Source: Bathynomus jamesi (taxonomy: Eukaryota; Arthropoda; Malacostraca; Isopoda; Cirolanidae). Taken from it: DNA of 64,000 nucleotides. The position numbers and the translations under genes are program-made. Position 1 is the first letter of the stretch. Each line of letters begins with the position of its first letter. Location of the stretch: NCBI GenBank assembly GCA_023014485.1, contig JAJOZX010006143.1, forward strand, positions 134,001 to 198,000. The letters are read 5' to 3'. The notes below the pieces were generated by a model. The model did no database searches. It worked only from the letters and a program-made list of their open reading frames with translations, and was not told the origin of the DNA. This document shows positions 10,948-23,745 of the stretch, in pieces.

Positions 10948-11379
10948 GGTACTTACGTATTATCGGGACTACCAAACTGTTTATTATGTATTTTTGCTCT
11001 CATCATTTTCGTTTAAACTAACGAAAATATCACAACTGAACATAACCAATCATTAAGGGCGTACAGTTGACCTAACCGGGCATTCAGATGACCTAACCGG
11101 GCATTCAGTTGACCTAACCGGGCATTCAATTAACCTAACAGGTTAATATTGGTTATTTCACATAAATATCTTCTGATCTTTTCATATTAGGCACTCACTG
11201 TCACATTTCGGGCAAGTTAAATGAGAGAACTGAGGTCAACTGAATGCCCGGTTAGGTCAACTGTACGCCCTTGATGATTGGTTAGGTTAAGTTGTGATAT
11301 TTTCGTTAGTTTAAACGAAAATGACGAGAGCAAAAATACATAATAAACAGTTTGGTAATCCCGATAATACGTAAGTACC
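10948..11379. mobile_element. MITE, family iii (432 bp), with tandem core
   Basis: Ends GGTACTTACGTATTATCGGG and its inverse; a perfect 8-bp duplication CAAACATT (10940-10947 and 11380-11387). Both arms contain the common core (TGATATTTTCGTTAGT, TTAGGTTAAG). Within it GTTGACCTAACCGGGCATTC is repeated in tandem. It shares the arm GACGAGAGCAAAAATACATA with the foldback at 50279-50819. Non-coding. Confidence 0.85.
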
Positions 11380-11531
11380 CAAACATTTTACAACATCGAA
11401 GAAGCAGAAATTGATAATATAAATACCCCGTTAGTTCGGCAAAGTTGAGCAGCGTGTCTTTGTACGGGTGGCCCGCTTTCATATATTTCTTTTGGAGAAC
11501 ATGTACTAAAATTGATGCCATGTCTTAACGT

Positions 11532-11534
<3 letters not shown>

Positions 11535-11594
<60 letters not shown>

Positions 11595-11596
11595 TT

Positions 11597-11629
<33 letters not shown>

Positions 11630-11656
11630 ATGTATATATATATATTATATATATGT
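11535..11656. repeat. (AT)n microsatellite with interruptions
   Basis: About 120 bases of TA dinucleotides with a few irregular steps. Confidence 0.95.
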
Positions 11657-12130
11657 TATGAATGGTTCGTTTCGTCATTCACAATTTTGGTATATAAATA
11701 TACTGTATCTTGCTTAAATCAGTATCTATTTTGACGGAACAAACTATGTAAAAACGAATTTTTAGTTTAATTAAATGATTAAATTTTTTATGTAATTGTT
11801 TTTAAACATCGTTTAATTAACTCGTTAAATAACGTGGTATGAAGTTTCCAGAATGCTTCTGACATATGAACACGAAATTCATTAATCATATATGACTGCA
11901 CGAGAAATACAGCCTTCTTTTCACTATTACTACGGGCACGGGACTCAACCACAAGTATATATATGAAAATGAAAATGAAAGGTTTATTGGCAGACTATAG
12001 TCCATATGACAAATATTATTAATACAATGACAGTTCATATACTGAGGATAGAAATATATACAATTGATTAGAAATAATACTGTAATGTCGAAGTTAAGTG
12101 GAGCTACAGACAGACGTTTTCGTACCAAGA

Positions 12131-14935
12131 AGTCCATAGCTTACAGGATAAATGGCAGGACTCATGGATAGCTTGGATGATCGGGTTGGTTGATTTTTTT
12201 AATTCTTTGCATTAGACTGTGTTGAGCACGTCTTGTTACCTCCGGGAAGCTCGGGACATTGCGGGTAGCAAACATTTGCGAAGCTGAGCATCTCGGGCGG
12301 GGGTAATTTATGTAAGAGTCTAAAAGACCTGTTGTACAGCAAATTTAGAGTTCTGCCAGAACCTTTTTTATAATTCACCCACAGTTGCTGTCCGTATATA
12401 TTACTGCAAAAAGTACGAAAGAGAGTGTCTTTAGCTTCACTTGTACAGAATCGAAAGTTCCTTATGGTCATATTCGCTTTAGCACACAGGCTTCGAGATT
12501 GTTTTCTTATATCCGAGTCACCACTCAAGGAGCTGGTAATAGTTTGACCCAAATACTTAAACTCTTGTACTTCCTCAATTACTTCACCATTCATTTTAAA
12601 CCTTATATCAGCTGGCTGATTACAGCTTTTAGGGCGAAATTGCATAACCTTAGTTTTTGTAACATTAAAAAGAATATCATGTTTCTGCGAATACACTTCG
12701 CAGTCTTTTAGTAGCCCATCCAGACCTTTAACAGAGGGACTTATTAACACCATATCATCGGCATAAACTAAGTTATTTATCCTTGTGTTATCTATACAAC
12801 ATCCCACCGTTGCCTCATTAAGTGAAGCAATTAATCCGTCGATATACACATTAAACAGCATAGGAGAGAGCAAGGAGCCTTGTCTCACCCCGCAAGAGGA
12901 GCCAAAACACTCGGATACTACATTGCTTCACCTACAGTAACAGTGAAAGATTGGTGGTAATACCAAAATTTCAATAAATTTAATATGTACATGGGAACCT
13001 TCCTGTCTTCTAGTTTTGCAAATAAAATATTGTGGTTCACCCTATCATATGCCTTACTTATAAGTTATATCTAGGAAACAGCTATAAATAGTTTAATTAC
13101 TGTCAATGTATTTAGATATTGTTTCTTTAAGTACATAGATACACAGGTCAGTTGAGTGGGACCTTTTAAAGCTAAACTGATTAGATGTCCATAGGAAATC
13201 ATTTAATCGGCGTAACAAGAGTTTTTCTAGTAGTTTCGAGAAGCAGGAAGCGACAGCAATAGGCCTGTAATTATTGCTGGACAGAATGTCTCCGTACTTA
13301 TTTTTGACCAGGGGCAAGATATATACCCTCATGAACTCTGCAGGGATATAGCTACTGTATGAGCCAGCATGGCTGATAGAAGCAATGATATATGCAGACA
13401 TACTACGTCATTTGCATATTTTAAGTGCTCATTCGATAAGTCATCTACCCTTGACGCAGAACCAGTATTTAACTCTTTAATTAACCTCTTTACTTCAGAA
13501 AATGATATAAAAGTATTTTCCCTTGTCCCTCCCACAATCGTTTCGCTACAATCTATCTTAAGATTATCCCTACTCACACTGTTAAGAATGTTAGAATAGT
13601 GGTTTTTCCACAGCTTTGCAATTTCCTCCTCCCCCGACACCCCAATGATTGTCGGAGGGAGGACATTTTTGACACCCGTTTGATTCTTAACAAATTTCCA
13701 AAATTTTTTATTATCGTTATTTATGCGAACTTCACAGGCTTTTGATGCTCGAATAGACTCTTCTTCCTGTTTACATCGCCTTATGGCCGCCTTATACTGA
13801 CCCCGACTTCTACACATATTCGAGTATACTGGTCCTAATCTGGGTCTACCATGAAAGCACCACAAATCATAGGCGTCTTTCGATTCCCTCTTCAGGGGGG
13901 CAATAAAATCATTCCATCCAGGAATAATCTTAGTATGATAGTTGTAAGATTTAATCAGGCTTCCTGCTTCTCTTAACAGGGATATTATCTTACTATAATA
14001 CCTATCTATGAGTTTACAGTGAGAATCATTTGAGCAAGGATTATTACAGGCAAGGTGCAAAATTTCTAAATTATTAAAGAGGTGACTTGTTTTCTTTGTA
14101 TTCTATTCTCTGCTGCATTGTAACATTGGACCAATCGACGCGATTATTCTTACCTATTGAGTTCTTGTTAAGTCGTGTTGCGCATAAATTGGTAACGTTA
14201 ATTAATATTTCTAATGGTCTATGATCAGAAAGACGGAAATCATGCAGAATATGAACTCTAACAATTTGATCCTTTAGATTATTACTAGTGAGACAATATC
14301 AATCCACCTGGTGGTACCACTCAAATCACTAACGTATGTAAAATTACCACTGGCTACCCCTAATACATCTACATCACTTATACTTAAATTTGCGGACTCG
14401 CACATGTTACCCAATTCTACAAAGAATTCCGAGTTCACATGTGCGTTAAAGTCCCCCATTATTATATAGTGAGAATATTTGGGGTTATTTGATAATGACT
14501 TAATTTTGTACAGCAAATCAATGTATTCATCTAGATTACTGCCGTTGTTATATGGTAAATAGCAGTTTACAATTAATATGCAATCATTGTTCACTTGTAA
14601 TTCAATGCACAACAACCTTACATTATCGCTTTTAAAATTTTTATATGTTTTGACAAATTTTTCCTTAATAAGAAAGCAACACCACCAAAAGGCCTACCGT
14701 ACATTAATTCATCTGACAAGTCTACTGCTGATGACGCATGGTACATAAAGTTATCATGGATGGTAGAGAGGAATTTTAGCTCTTGCTTAGGTAGCTAGTG
14801 CTCCTGCAGGAGTATCAAATCTTCACTGTCGCAGATTTTATGAACCTCTACAGTTGAATTCCTCACTGACCTTACATTATATGAGACTATTTTTAACAAG
14901 TTATCCGCCATGACTGATAGAGAATTCATTATTAG
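12131..14935 (-). pseudogene. Non-LTR retrotransposon ORF2 (endonuclease + reverse transcriptase)
   Basis: Read on the minus strand it begins near 14935 with an apurinic endonuclease-type start (IVSYNVRS, then LLQEH), with MGDFNAH near 14450. A linker follows (14060-13330, with F-W-K-F and GVSGEEE), then RT blocks: NNYRPIAVAS and KLLEKLL near 13280, FSFKRSHST near 13180, QGSLLSPMLFNVYIDG near 12870, and catalytic LVYADDMVL near 12770. The C-terminal thumb ends near 12200. An in-frame stop in the endonuclease, frame changes near 13330 and 12890-13090 and other stops make it non-functional. It would encode target-primed reverse transcription. RTE-like features are possible but the clade is not settled. 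ORF1 lies upstream at 14971-15917. Confidence 0.85.
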
Positions 14936-14970
14936 TAAGATTATTATTATTATTTTACACAGTACAACTT

Positions 14971-14993
14971 TCAGGCATTACCGTTAGGGCGCC

Positions 14994-15024
<31 letters not shown>

Positions 15025-15917
15025 TTGCCTCTTATTAAATCTCCTGGAAAAGTGAATAAACTCCTTAACAATAATACCGTCTGGCCATTGACTCATATTA
15101 TACGGGTTGAAATGCGCATTTACACCTTTAATTATTACTTTACATGAGTTATAATACGGAGATTTCGTGTTTAGTTTATTAACTATCAATATACTCTGTT
15201 CACCAATGACTTCTTCCATCATGTGTCGAATATCGCTTGCCTCGTTCGAGAGCTGAATTCGCGACACAAAGAGGGTGAGAGTCCCCATCGGTGGACTCGC
15301 CGCGGAGACCGGTTGAGGAAACCTTCGGGAAGGGCGCCTGTTAAGTTACCCACCCGTCGTCCTCCTCCCTCGATCTCCCTGAGGCAGGGTTCGCCTTCCT
15401 GGGGGATGGGTGGCACAACCTTTCGGGGTTAGGAAGCCCCTCCCTTACTCTGTGGCTTGGTGAGGGTCTGTTAGCGGTGTTTATAACCTGACGGCCGCGC
15501 GTGCCCTCCTTCTTCGGTGGGAAGGGGAGGAACTGCGCACCGAGCGAGGCGTAGTCGAACACCTCTCCTCTGCAGTGGGAGGCAGGGAAGAGGGCAATAA
15601 TGCCTCGTCTCTCGGCATTGGACCGTTCCTGTTCCTCATTGTGAAATCGGGAGCAGGGGTCCTTTCCTGAACGGGAGGGGGGTTGACCGCTACCCCTGCA
15701 TGCTGCGTTTCCACCCCACCTTCAGGGGGGAGTTGGAGGGGGGGATTTCGTTTCCCTCGCTGCCCGACGCGCTTCTTGGAGATCTGGCTTGCTGAACTAC
15801 TTCCGAGTAACTGGGCTTTGGGAGGAGCGTCTCTTTCAACGCATCATTATACTGTTTGAGGAGCACGGAGACGTCTTCGTTACCCAGAGATATTACCGGT
15901 ATTCTATATATACACAC
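14971..15917 (-). pseudogene. Probable ORF1 of the same LINE
   Basis: Three frames on the minus strand follow each other. The first has KPSYSEVVQ and a serine-rich tail (15917-15690). The second is a proline/arginine-rich GC-rich stretch (15714-15341). The third has IIKGVNAHFNPY and WPDGIIV before a run of ten asparagines encoded by (AAT)n (15288-14971). The order and the position just upstream of ORF2 fit an RNA-binding ORF1, but no zinc knuckle is visible. At least two frame changes break it. The 5' end abuts the microsatellite and LTR element at 15911-15950. Confidence 0.5.
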
Positions 15918-15949
15918 ACAGTGTGTGTATATATATATATATATATATA

Positions 15950-17983
15950 TGTTAACCCCTCCGTCTATGGCCCTGAGTCGGTTCGGAATCGACGGGGGTT
16001 CTAGTTAGGAGGCAGCAACGGATATTTCTTCTATAACATTCTAATTCTTTTCGGTCGCCTCTTGTTAAACTCTTGGCTACAGACTCGCCAGACTGTTATG
16101 CCAATATCTTCTATGGTGCTTGGGTTGTCTCTTTCTCTCGCTTTATGGGTCGACGATTATTAATTCTTCTCTTGCTATAATACTCTGATACTTTCTCTTG
16201 GTACTAAACTTATCGATTTTTCTTTTATAACTTATCGACTTTACGACTAAGTTCTTCTGAAGATAGCCCAACTCGAGGGGAAAAATAAAAATTTCTCTTA
16301 CTCTAATTTACTTCTTAAAAATTTACAGTTAGTGCTCTGAATTTACATGGGTAGAGGTTCGACCTCTTTCGACCATGGCTCAGGCCGGAATCTAAAAAGT
16401 TAAGGAGGCAAGGGGCTTCTGCCCCCTCCCCGCAGCGAGGCTGCTAACAAAGGAGTCGTAATGAAGTGCTATAATGAAGTCCTATAATGAAGTGACTTAA
16501 TGAAGTGCTCTAATGAAGTACCGCAATGAAGTGCTCTAATTTTACAAATACATGTATAATATAAACCTAAATGTTTGGGGGAAGACAGTTGAAGGTTAAG
16601 TTCCCCCCTTTTAAACACATGATCAGATGTTTGAAAAATTCCAAATAAAAATAATTAAAAAAATAAAAATAACAAAAACTAATTTGTATTTTTCGCCGAG
16701 TCTACATTTATGAAGGCGATATAATTTCACCGTAGTACATAAGTACAAATTGAGTACATGACTGAGTACGTATTAATTTTGGTTCATTACAATTACGATT
16801 ACAATTACCAATTAATTCATATTCACTTATTATTGTTTAATTACACTTCTATTAAAGTACATTCTTACATTATATATTAATTCATTACATTCAATTACAG
16901 TTTCATTGAAGTACATTACAAGTTATTATTAATTACAGTTTCATTAAAGTACATTACGTCGTTTACCATTCTTAGTGTTTTTATATATTCATATATAGTT
17001 ATAATATATGGTTATAATATGTGGTTAACTATATGGTTACATATGGTTGTACAATATGGTTGTACTAGATGGTTATACTAGATGGTTATACTAGATGGTT
17101 ATACTATATGGTTATTATATTTGGTTATTAGTACAACACAAGTACATGAGACATGACACACATGATATAACATAACGCATGATAAAGTTATAAATTCGAA
17201 TCGAGCAAAGGAGACTTTTTTATCTTTGAAGCGTTCGATTCTGCCAGTTAGCGGAATGTGATAACTTACTAAGCATTTTTGAGTTCAATGCGGGAGGTGA
17301 TATAATAAAAAATAATAATGAAAAAAATAATACGAGAACGTATTTTTGGTTTTCGAACGAAGGCATGAAGTTTTGCATTTCATAGATTGACACGAGTAAA
17401 AATGAATATTTAATAAAATTTATATAGGATAATGATCAAGATAAAATATGGACGTATGGGGGCGGGGATATGGTCGAATAATAGTTATATTTATACTACA
17501 TAACATATAAATAATGACTTCTATAGAGTGTACAGTTTTTATTATGATGATAAAGAATTTTCATACATTGCATACTAGAGATATAATGAAGGGAAATTAA
17601 TGACGGGAAAATGTGACGTCATAGTTATTGAATTTGTACGTATAGTACAAATCATTATTAGGAAGATTTACATGAACGAATTAGAGACAAAGAGTGGGTA
17701 TCAATGACTAAGAAGTACAACTGCGGGTTCCAATCCTGTTACATGCAATGTGTATGCATAATCTAGGGTCGAGGGTGAGATGCAAGACAATTCATAATTA
17801 ATTATAATAACTTCTATAACAATGGAAAATGGATACGACTAAACCATAGATATGGTAGATCGTAGGGTTGTGACACGAACAAAAATAGGGAGCTACAAGT
17901 AAAATTATTATCCAAACTCGCGTTAAGCGATTTTGGTTCTTATGTAAAAATGAATATGGATTATTCATTGTTCAATTTTTACA
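15950..17983 (-). repeat. LTR (3' LTR of the minus-strand element)
   Basis: 2034 bp, bounded TG...CA as read on the plus strand (TGTTAACCCC to TTTTTACA). It is almost identical to 21175-23209 apart from small indels and a diverged 13-bp minisatellite (about 16988-17125). It also holds short TAATGAAGTGCTC-type repeats at 16455-16545. Confidence 0.9.
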
Positions 17984-17999
17984 TTGCTCTCCCCTTTTA
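17984..17999 (-). promoter_or_regulatory. Polypurine tract
   Basis: On the minus strand AAAAGGGGAGAGCAA directly precedes TGTAAAAATTG, the start of the 3' LTR. This is the usual plus-strand priming site. Confidence 0.8.
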
Positions 18000-19963
18000 A
18001 AATGATATTTATACAATAATCTAATAGGGTGCCATTAATACAATACAAATGAGAAAATAACATCCTAACTACTTCAAGTTAGATGACGAATTTTTCTTTA
18101 CATTACAAATTTTTATACAGAACAAGTTAGTTATTATATAATATAAAAAATTCAAAGATAATACTTTAATTTAGACAAACAATTAAGTTAGAGAAAGAAT
18201 GATATTGTTAAATTTTTTTTTAATTTTTTTATTTTTCTGTGGGGAAAATTACATTCATAATGAATAGGTAAAAGGGAAAAACATAAATTTTAAAGTTCAT
18301 GGATTTTTCGGGGCTTCCATGACAGTACAATTGATAAACTAATTTTATTGACTATTGTAGGTAAAAAATCGAATTACGTAATTGATGATGTATAGACCTG
18401 TGGTCTAGTGTTATTTTTGTGTACTAAGTACAAAGTGTGTATCTTACAATTTTGAGGGACAGATTAGCCGATAGGATTGTTCAAGTAACTGAATAAATGC
18501 ATGAGCAAGATTTTATATAGTAAGCAATAATTATGATGTATTATAATGATGATGTTTGCATACGAGTTTTAATGCAAAAGTGACTGGAGGGAATATGTGT
18601 CAAAAGTAATAAAATTCAATTAGGATTATAGATTTTACATAATCAGTTACACTTATAAGGTAATTAAAAAACGAACTTAGAGGACCTTACAATTAATGAA
18701 AGTAAATCTAGCGGTATTAAAAATTAAATTTTGAAGATGGAATTAAATTCGACTAGTAACATTCCTAGCTATATATGAACTATATAACCATTAACATTGA
18801 CCAGAAGTATCGGTACGATAATTGAATTTAAAAAAAATTAAGAATACAAATTAAAAATATAAATCAATTATGCATTTTAATGAGCTAAACATAATTTTAA
18901 TACTCTTAAAAATAAAAGTAAATCGAACCTTAAATGAGTTTCGGCCAAGAATAAAAAGTTATTGAAATGGAAGGAAAGCATTTCGAACAATCTTTTCTTT
19001 TAATAATTTTAGGTAAATTTTACATTAAAAATTATTTTTATATAATAAAAAAAATATTAAAAAGGTTTAATAATTTTTGCATGTTAAGTAGAAAAATCAT
19101 ACTCTTTCGTTGAATGTTGATAGAATTTGAATTATTTGATATTTTGACACACAATTAATTAAATTCGACCAACACAATTACTCATTATTCATATCGAATA
19201 CAAAAAAATATAAAAAATATAAAAATTGAAAATAGAAATCAATTATAAACTATAATGAACTAAACATATACTGTAATATAAAAAAAAACACAACCTAAAT
19301 TGAGGTTATGTTCCATCGTACCAAAGAGGAATTAACCATGGTTGAACCATTTCTCTGGTTGACACAGTTCAACTGGGGTTTGGGGTGTTAAAATAAAATA
19401 AAATAAAAAGACAAAGTTTGGAGTACGACATTCGGGGGAATTGAGTGACTAAGCAGGGGGTATAAGTCTGAAATTGACAATTACATCTTTTTTTTTAAGA
19501 TTGCTTGTCACACTACTTTGAACAAAAATTAAAAGAGTTGAAACAAAACGGAGGGACGGTATGTTCCTCAGCATAGTAATTTAAAAGGAGTCATTGGGAC
19601 AAGATCGATTAATTAATTATTACACAACTATTATTATCACGTATACATTACAATGATTATCAAAGTCATTACAAACAATTGTAAAAACTGTTTTGGTTAC
19701 AAACAATAAAATGTCATTTTACCTATATATTTATATACGCAACAATGGCATGAAGAAGAAAAGACAAATCGGTCAATTTCCTTCTTACAACAAAACAAAG
19801 AAAGGTTAACTAAAGACGCAACCCGGTCAATTCAGGTTGAATTAAATTCTCTTTTACAACACAAAAAAAGGTTGAATTAAATTCTTAGATTACATTTTCT
19901 TAAATTAAATTCTCTTAAATTACAAAGAAAAAGTTGAATTCAATTGACTGCATTGAAATGACT

Positions 19964-20200
19964 TGGGACTCGAAAACTGACTTGGGACTCGAAAACTGAC
20001 TTGGGACTCGAAAACTGACTTGGACTCTATCAAGTATCTTGAAACTTAAACTGTCTAACTTGAACTCTATCAAGTATCTTGAAACTTAAACTGTCTAACT
20101 TGAACTCTATCAAGTATCTTGAAACTTAAACTGTCTAACTTGAACTCTATCAAGTATCTTGAAACTTAAACTGTCTAACTTGAACTCTATCAAGTATTTC
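19964..20200. repeat. Minisatellites of 20 bp and 40 bp
   Basis: GACTTGGGACTCGAAAACT occurs about three times (19960-20022). It is followed by four copies of a 40-bp unit containing CTATCAAGTATCTTGAAAC. Confidence 0.9.
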
Positions 20201-20385
20201 TATAAATCTCTGGGGCGGTTGTCCCTCTTGGCGCAACCTTCTGACTTGACCTCTTATCAAGTATTTCTATAAATCTCTGGGGCGGTTGTCCCTCTTGGCG
20301 CAACCTTCTGACTTGACCTCTTATCAAGTATTTCTGTAAATCTCTGGGGCGGTTGTCCTTTTTGGCGCAACCTTCTGACTTCAAA
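20190..20385. repeat. Three tandem copies of a 66-bp unit
   Basis: Each unit holds TAAATCTCTGGGGCGGTTGT and GGCGCAACCTTCTGACTT. Short TTCAAAAAATGAC repeats follow to about 20430. The minus-strand open frame over it (64 aa) is a by-product of a unit length divisible by three. Confidence 0.9.
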
Positions 20386-21152
20386 AAATGACTTCAAAAA
20401 ATGACTTCAAAAAATGACTTCAAAATTACTTCAAGTATCTCTCTAAATCTATAAACTCTCTATAAACGCTCTCTTTCTTAATTTGCAAGTCAATTCAATT
20501 CAATAATTTGAAAAAATTTGCAAACAAAAATATAAAATGTAAGCAACATTTCACTCGAATGTACACGAAGGTACGATACTATTATGTTTGATACATAAAA
20601 TAAAATTATTCTATACTGAATATAATAGTGAAAATAACTTAAATTAACTCTCTGAAATTAACTTCTGTGACTTTTAACTACTGTGACTTTTAACTTCTGT
20701 GACTTTTAACTTCTGTGAAAATTACTGTTTCACTAAAAAAAAATGTATCACTGGTGTCTGAAATGTTCACTGTGTTTTGTGTTAATTCTGGTTTGATACT
20801 CATTATTAACTGTTAATAATAGTGACTTTTCAAATGTTTACAAATTTCTTAAAAAAAAAAACTGTACTTAACAAAAATTCTACGGGCGAAATCCTCAGAG
20901 ACGTGTCCTGAAGACGTCTTGCTGGCTACTTCTTCTTGGATGAAAACTAGGCGTGAAGAACTTGGAGTCGTGACACACCGGTTCAAGGGTGGATGTTACG
21001 AACTAGAAGTCGTGACACGCCGGTCAACTGGTTTTATCCTGATGCAGGGTAATTTCTATCTTGGCCAAAGAGTGGCCACTTGTTAAAATCCGCTTCTTAA
21101 AATCTTCTTCTAAAAATCTTCTTCTAAAAATCTTCTAAAAATCTGTTAAGAT

Positions 21153-21171
21153 CCTGGTAAAGGGTCGCCAG
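21153..21171 (-). promoter_or_regulatory. Primer-binding site
   Basis: Just inside the right LTR, the minus strand reads TGGCGACCCTTTACCAGG. A TGG start a few bases from the LTR is typical. TGGCGACC resembles the arginine-tRNA type sites used by some gypsy-like elements. This sets the element's orientation. Confidence 0.7.
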
Positions 21172-21174
21172 TTT

Positions 21175-23209
21175 TGTTAACCCCTCCGTCTATGGCCCTG
21201 AGTCGGTTCGGAATCGACGGGGGTTCTAGTTAGGAGGCAGCAACGGATATTTCTTCTATAACATTCTAATTCTTTTCGGTCGCCTCTTGTTAAACTCTTG
21301 GCTACAGACTCGCCAGACTGTTATGCCAATATCTTCTATGGTGCTTGGGTTGTCTCTTTCTCTCGCTTTATGGGTCGACGATTATTAATTCTTCTCTTGC
21401 TATAATACTCTGATACTTTCTCTTGGTACTAAACTTATCGATTTTTCTTTTATAACTTATCGACTTTACTGACTAAATTCTTCTGAAGATAGCCCAACTC
21501 GAGGGGAAAAATAAAAAGTTTCTCTTACTCTAATTTACTTCTTAAAAATTTACAGTTAGTGCTCTGAATTTACAGGGGTAGAGGTTCGACCTCTTTCGAC
21601 CATGGCTCAGGCCGGAATCTAAAAAGTTAAGGAGGCAAGGGGCTTCTGCCCCCTCCCCGCAGCGAGGCTGCTAACAAAGGAGTCGTAATGAAGTGCTATA
21701 ATGAAGTCCTATAATGAAGTGACTTAATGAAGTGCTCTAATGAAGTACCGCAATGAAGTGCTCTAATTTTACAAATACATGTATAATATAAACCTAAATG
21801 TTTGGGGGAAGACAGTTGAAGGTTAAGTTCCCCCCTTTTAAACACATGATCAGATGTTTGAAAAATTCCAAATAAAAATAATTAAAAAAATAAAAATAAC
21901 AAAAACTAATTTGTATTTTTCGCCGAGTCTACATTTATGAAGGCGATATAATTTCACCGTAGTACATAAGTACAAATTGAGTACATGACTGAGTACGTAT
22001 TAATTTTGGTTCATTACAATTACGATTACAATTACCAATTAATTCATATTCACTTATTATTGTTTAATTACACTTCTATTAAAGTACATTCTTACATTAT
22101 ATATTAATTCATTACATTCAATTACAGTTTCATTGAAGTACATTACAAGTTATTATTAATTACAGTTTCATTAAAGTACATTACGTCGTTTACCATTCTT
22201 AGTGTTTTTATATATTCATATATGGTTATACTATATGGTTATACTATATGGTTATACTATATGGTTACACTATATGGTTATACTAGATGGTTATACTGGA
22301 TGGTTATACTATATGGTTATACTATATGGTTATTATGTTTGGTTATTAGTACAACACAAGTACATGAGACATGACACACATGATATAACATAACGCATGA
22401 TAAAGTTATAAATTCGAATCGAGCGAAAGGAGACTTTTTTTTATCTTTGAAGCGTTCGATTCTGCCAGTTAGCGGAATGTGATAACTTACTAAGCATTTT
22501 TGAGTTCAATGCGGGAGGTGATATAATAAAAAATAATAATGAAAAAAATAATACGAGAACGTATTTTTGCGTTTTCGAACGAAGGCATGAAGTTTTGCAT
22601 TTCATAGATTGACACGAGTAAAAATGAATATTTAATAAAATTTATATAGGATAATGATCAAGATAAAATATGGACGTATGGGGGGGGGATATGGTCGAAT
22701 AATAGTTATATTTATACTACATAACATATAAATAATGACTTCTATAGAGTGTACAGTTTTTATTATGATGATAAAGAATTTTCATACATTGCATACTAGA
22801 GATATAATGAAGGGAAATTAATGACGGGAAAATGTGACGTCATAGTTATTGAATTTGTACGTATAGTACAAATCATTATTAGGAAGATTTACATGAACGA
22901 ATTAGAGACAAAGAGTGGGTATCAATGACTAAGAAGTACAACTTCGGGTTCCAATCCTGTTACATGCAATGTGTATGCATAATCTAGGGTCGAGGGTGAG
23001 ATGCAAGACAATTCATAATTAATTATAATACTAAACTTCTATAACAAATGGAAAATGGATACGACTAAACCATAGATATGGTAGATCGTAGGGTTGTGAC
23101 ACGAACAAAAATAGGGAGCTACAAGTAAAATTATTATCCAAACTCGCGTTAAGCGATTTTGGTTCTTATGTAAAAATGAATATGGATTATTCATTGTTCA
23201 TTTTTTACA
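21175..23209 (-). repeat. LTR (5' LTR of the minus-strand element)
   Basis: 2035 bp, same boundaries as 15950-17983. The 13-bp minisatellite at about 22215-22345 has a different unit pattern from its partner LTR. Confidence 0.9.
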
Positions 23210-23221
23210 TATATATATACA

Positions 23222-23283
<62 letters not shown>
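23210..23283. repeat. (TA)n(TG)n microsatellite
   Basis: Right flank of the LTR element. With 15911-15949 it made up the original insertion site. Confidence 0.95.
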
Positions 23284-23455
23284 TTATTTCTAAATTCATA
23301 CGAGGAAATATTTTTAGAATTTGCTTCAAATTATGAGTACGAATATATAGGGTCAGGGCGGCGGCATAAAGCAGATCGGGAGTTCGCGGGTTTCGGGTTG
23401 TTATCAAGGACTTTGGCACCAAAGTGTCGCGTTAAACCTATGGGGAAATGCTGTG

Positions 23456-23502
23456 TTAATTGAATGCACGGTTAGATCAACTGTACCTCCTTGACCTAAA
23501 AT
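23456..23502. repeat. Fragment of the shared core
   Basis: TTGAATGCACGGTTAGATCA and CTGTACCTCCTTGAC match the core word series seen at 11260 and 50600. It abuts the Penelope tail. Confidence 0.5.
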
Positions 23503-23745
23503 CCCGTATTTACGAACATCTCGGTAAATCGGTCCGTACAAATTTACCTCTTGGCAAACTACCTAATTCTCTCATACGTAACCATTCACACAACAATAAC
23601 CACCCAATTTCACAGTCTGGTTTCGCTGTACTTGCTGCCGGAAGCTCTGACCTTAAGCTTAAAGTTATGGAATCTTTGTTCATTTATAAATTTAAACCAG
23701 ACCTCAATTCTGATGAATCATCGGTAGATCTGCTATGTTTTCGTT
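23490..23745 (+). pseudogene. Penelope-like element, C-terminal GIY-YIG-type endonuclease
   Basis: About 85 codons ending at 23745. The reading has R-I-Y-E-HLGKS near the start, SLIRNHSHNNNHPIS in the middle, and ESLFIYKFKPDLN with a final SSVDLLCF. This order of histidines, ES(L)F(I), KPxLN and serine pair matches the end of the GIY-YIG endonuclease in Penelope-like retroelements, which cuts the target for priming. The reverse transcriptase is absent, so this is a 5'-truncated copy. A hammerhead-like motif follows in the 3' region. Confidence 0.65.

Larger units (their letters stand above)
17984..21174 (-). other. Non-coding interior of the LTR element
   Basis: AT-rich, with stops in every frame. 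The right-hand part carries several minisatellites (listed separately). No protein domain of a retroelement could be recognised. Confidence 0.75.
15950..23209 (-). mobile_element. Non-coding LTR retroelement (LARD-like)
   Basis: Two 2.03-kb LTRs flank a 3.2-kb interior with no gag, protease, RT or integrase. The primer-binding and polypurine sites place the transcribed strand on the minus strand. It is inserted in a (CA/TA)n microsatellite, so the 4-5 bp duplication (TATA on each side) cannot be resolved. The high LTR similarity implies a fairly recent insertion. Enzymes must come from another element, probably Ty3/gypsy-like judging by the primer-site type; that is an inference. Confidence 0.85.

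Noticed and set aside
11388..11678. Frame of I-Y-I-Y repeats
   Set aside because: Translation of the (TA)n microsatellite.
20190..20384. Minus-strand 64-aa repeat protein
   Set aside because: Arises because the 66-bp unit is divisible by three; inside a non-coding retroelement.
19960..20430. CRISPR-like array
   Set aside because: Direct tandem repeats without spacers, in eukaryotic DNA.
22202..22393. Small frame of repeated L-Y-G-Y/M-V-I units
   Set aside because: A by-product of the LTR minisatellite; the partner LTR lacks it.
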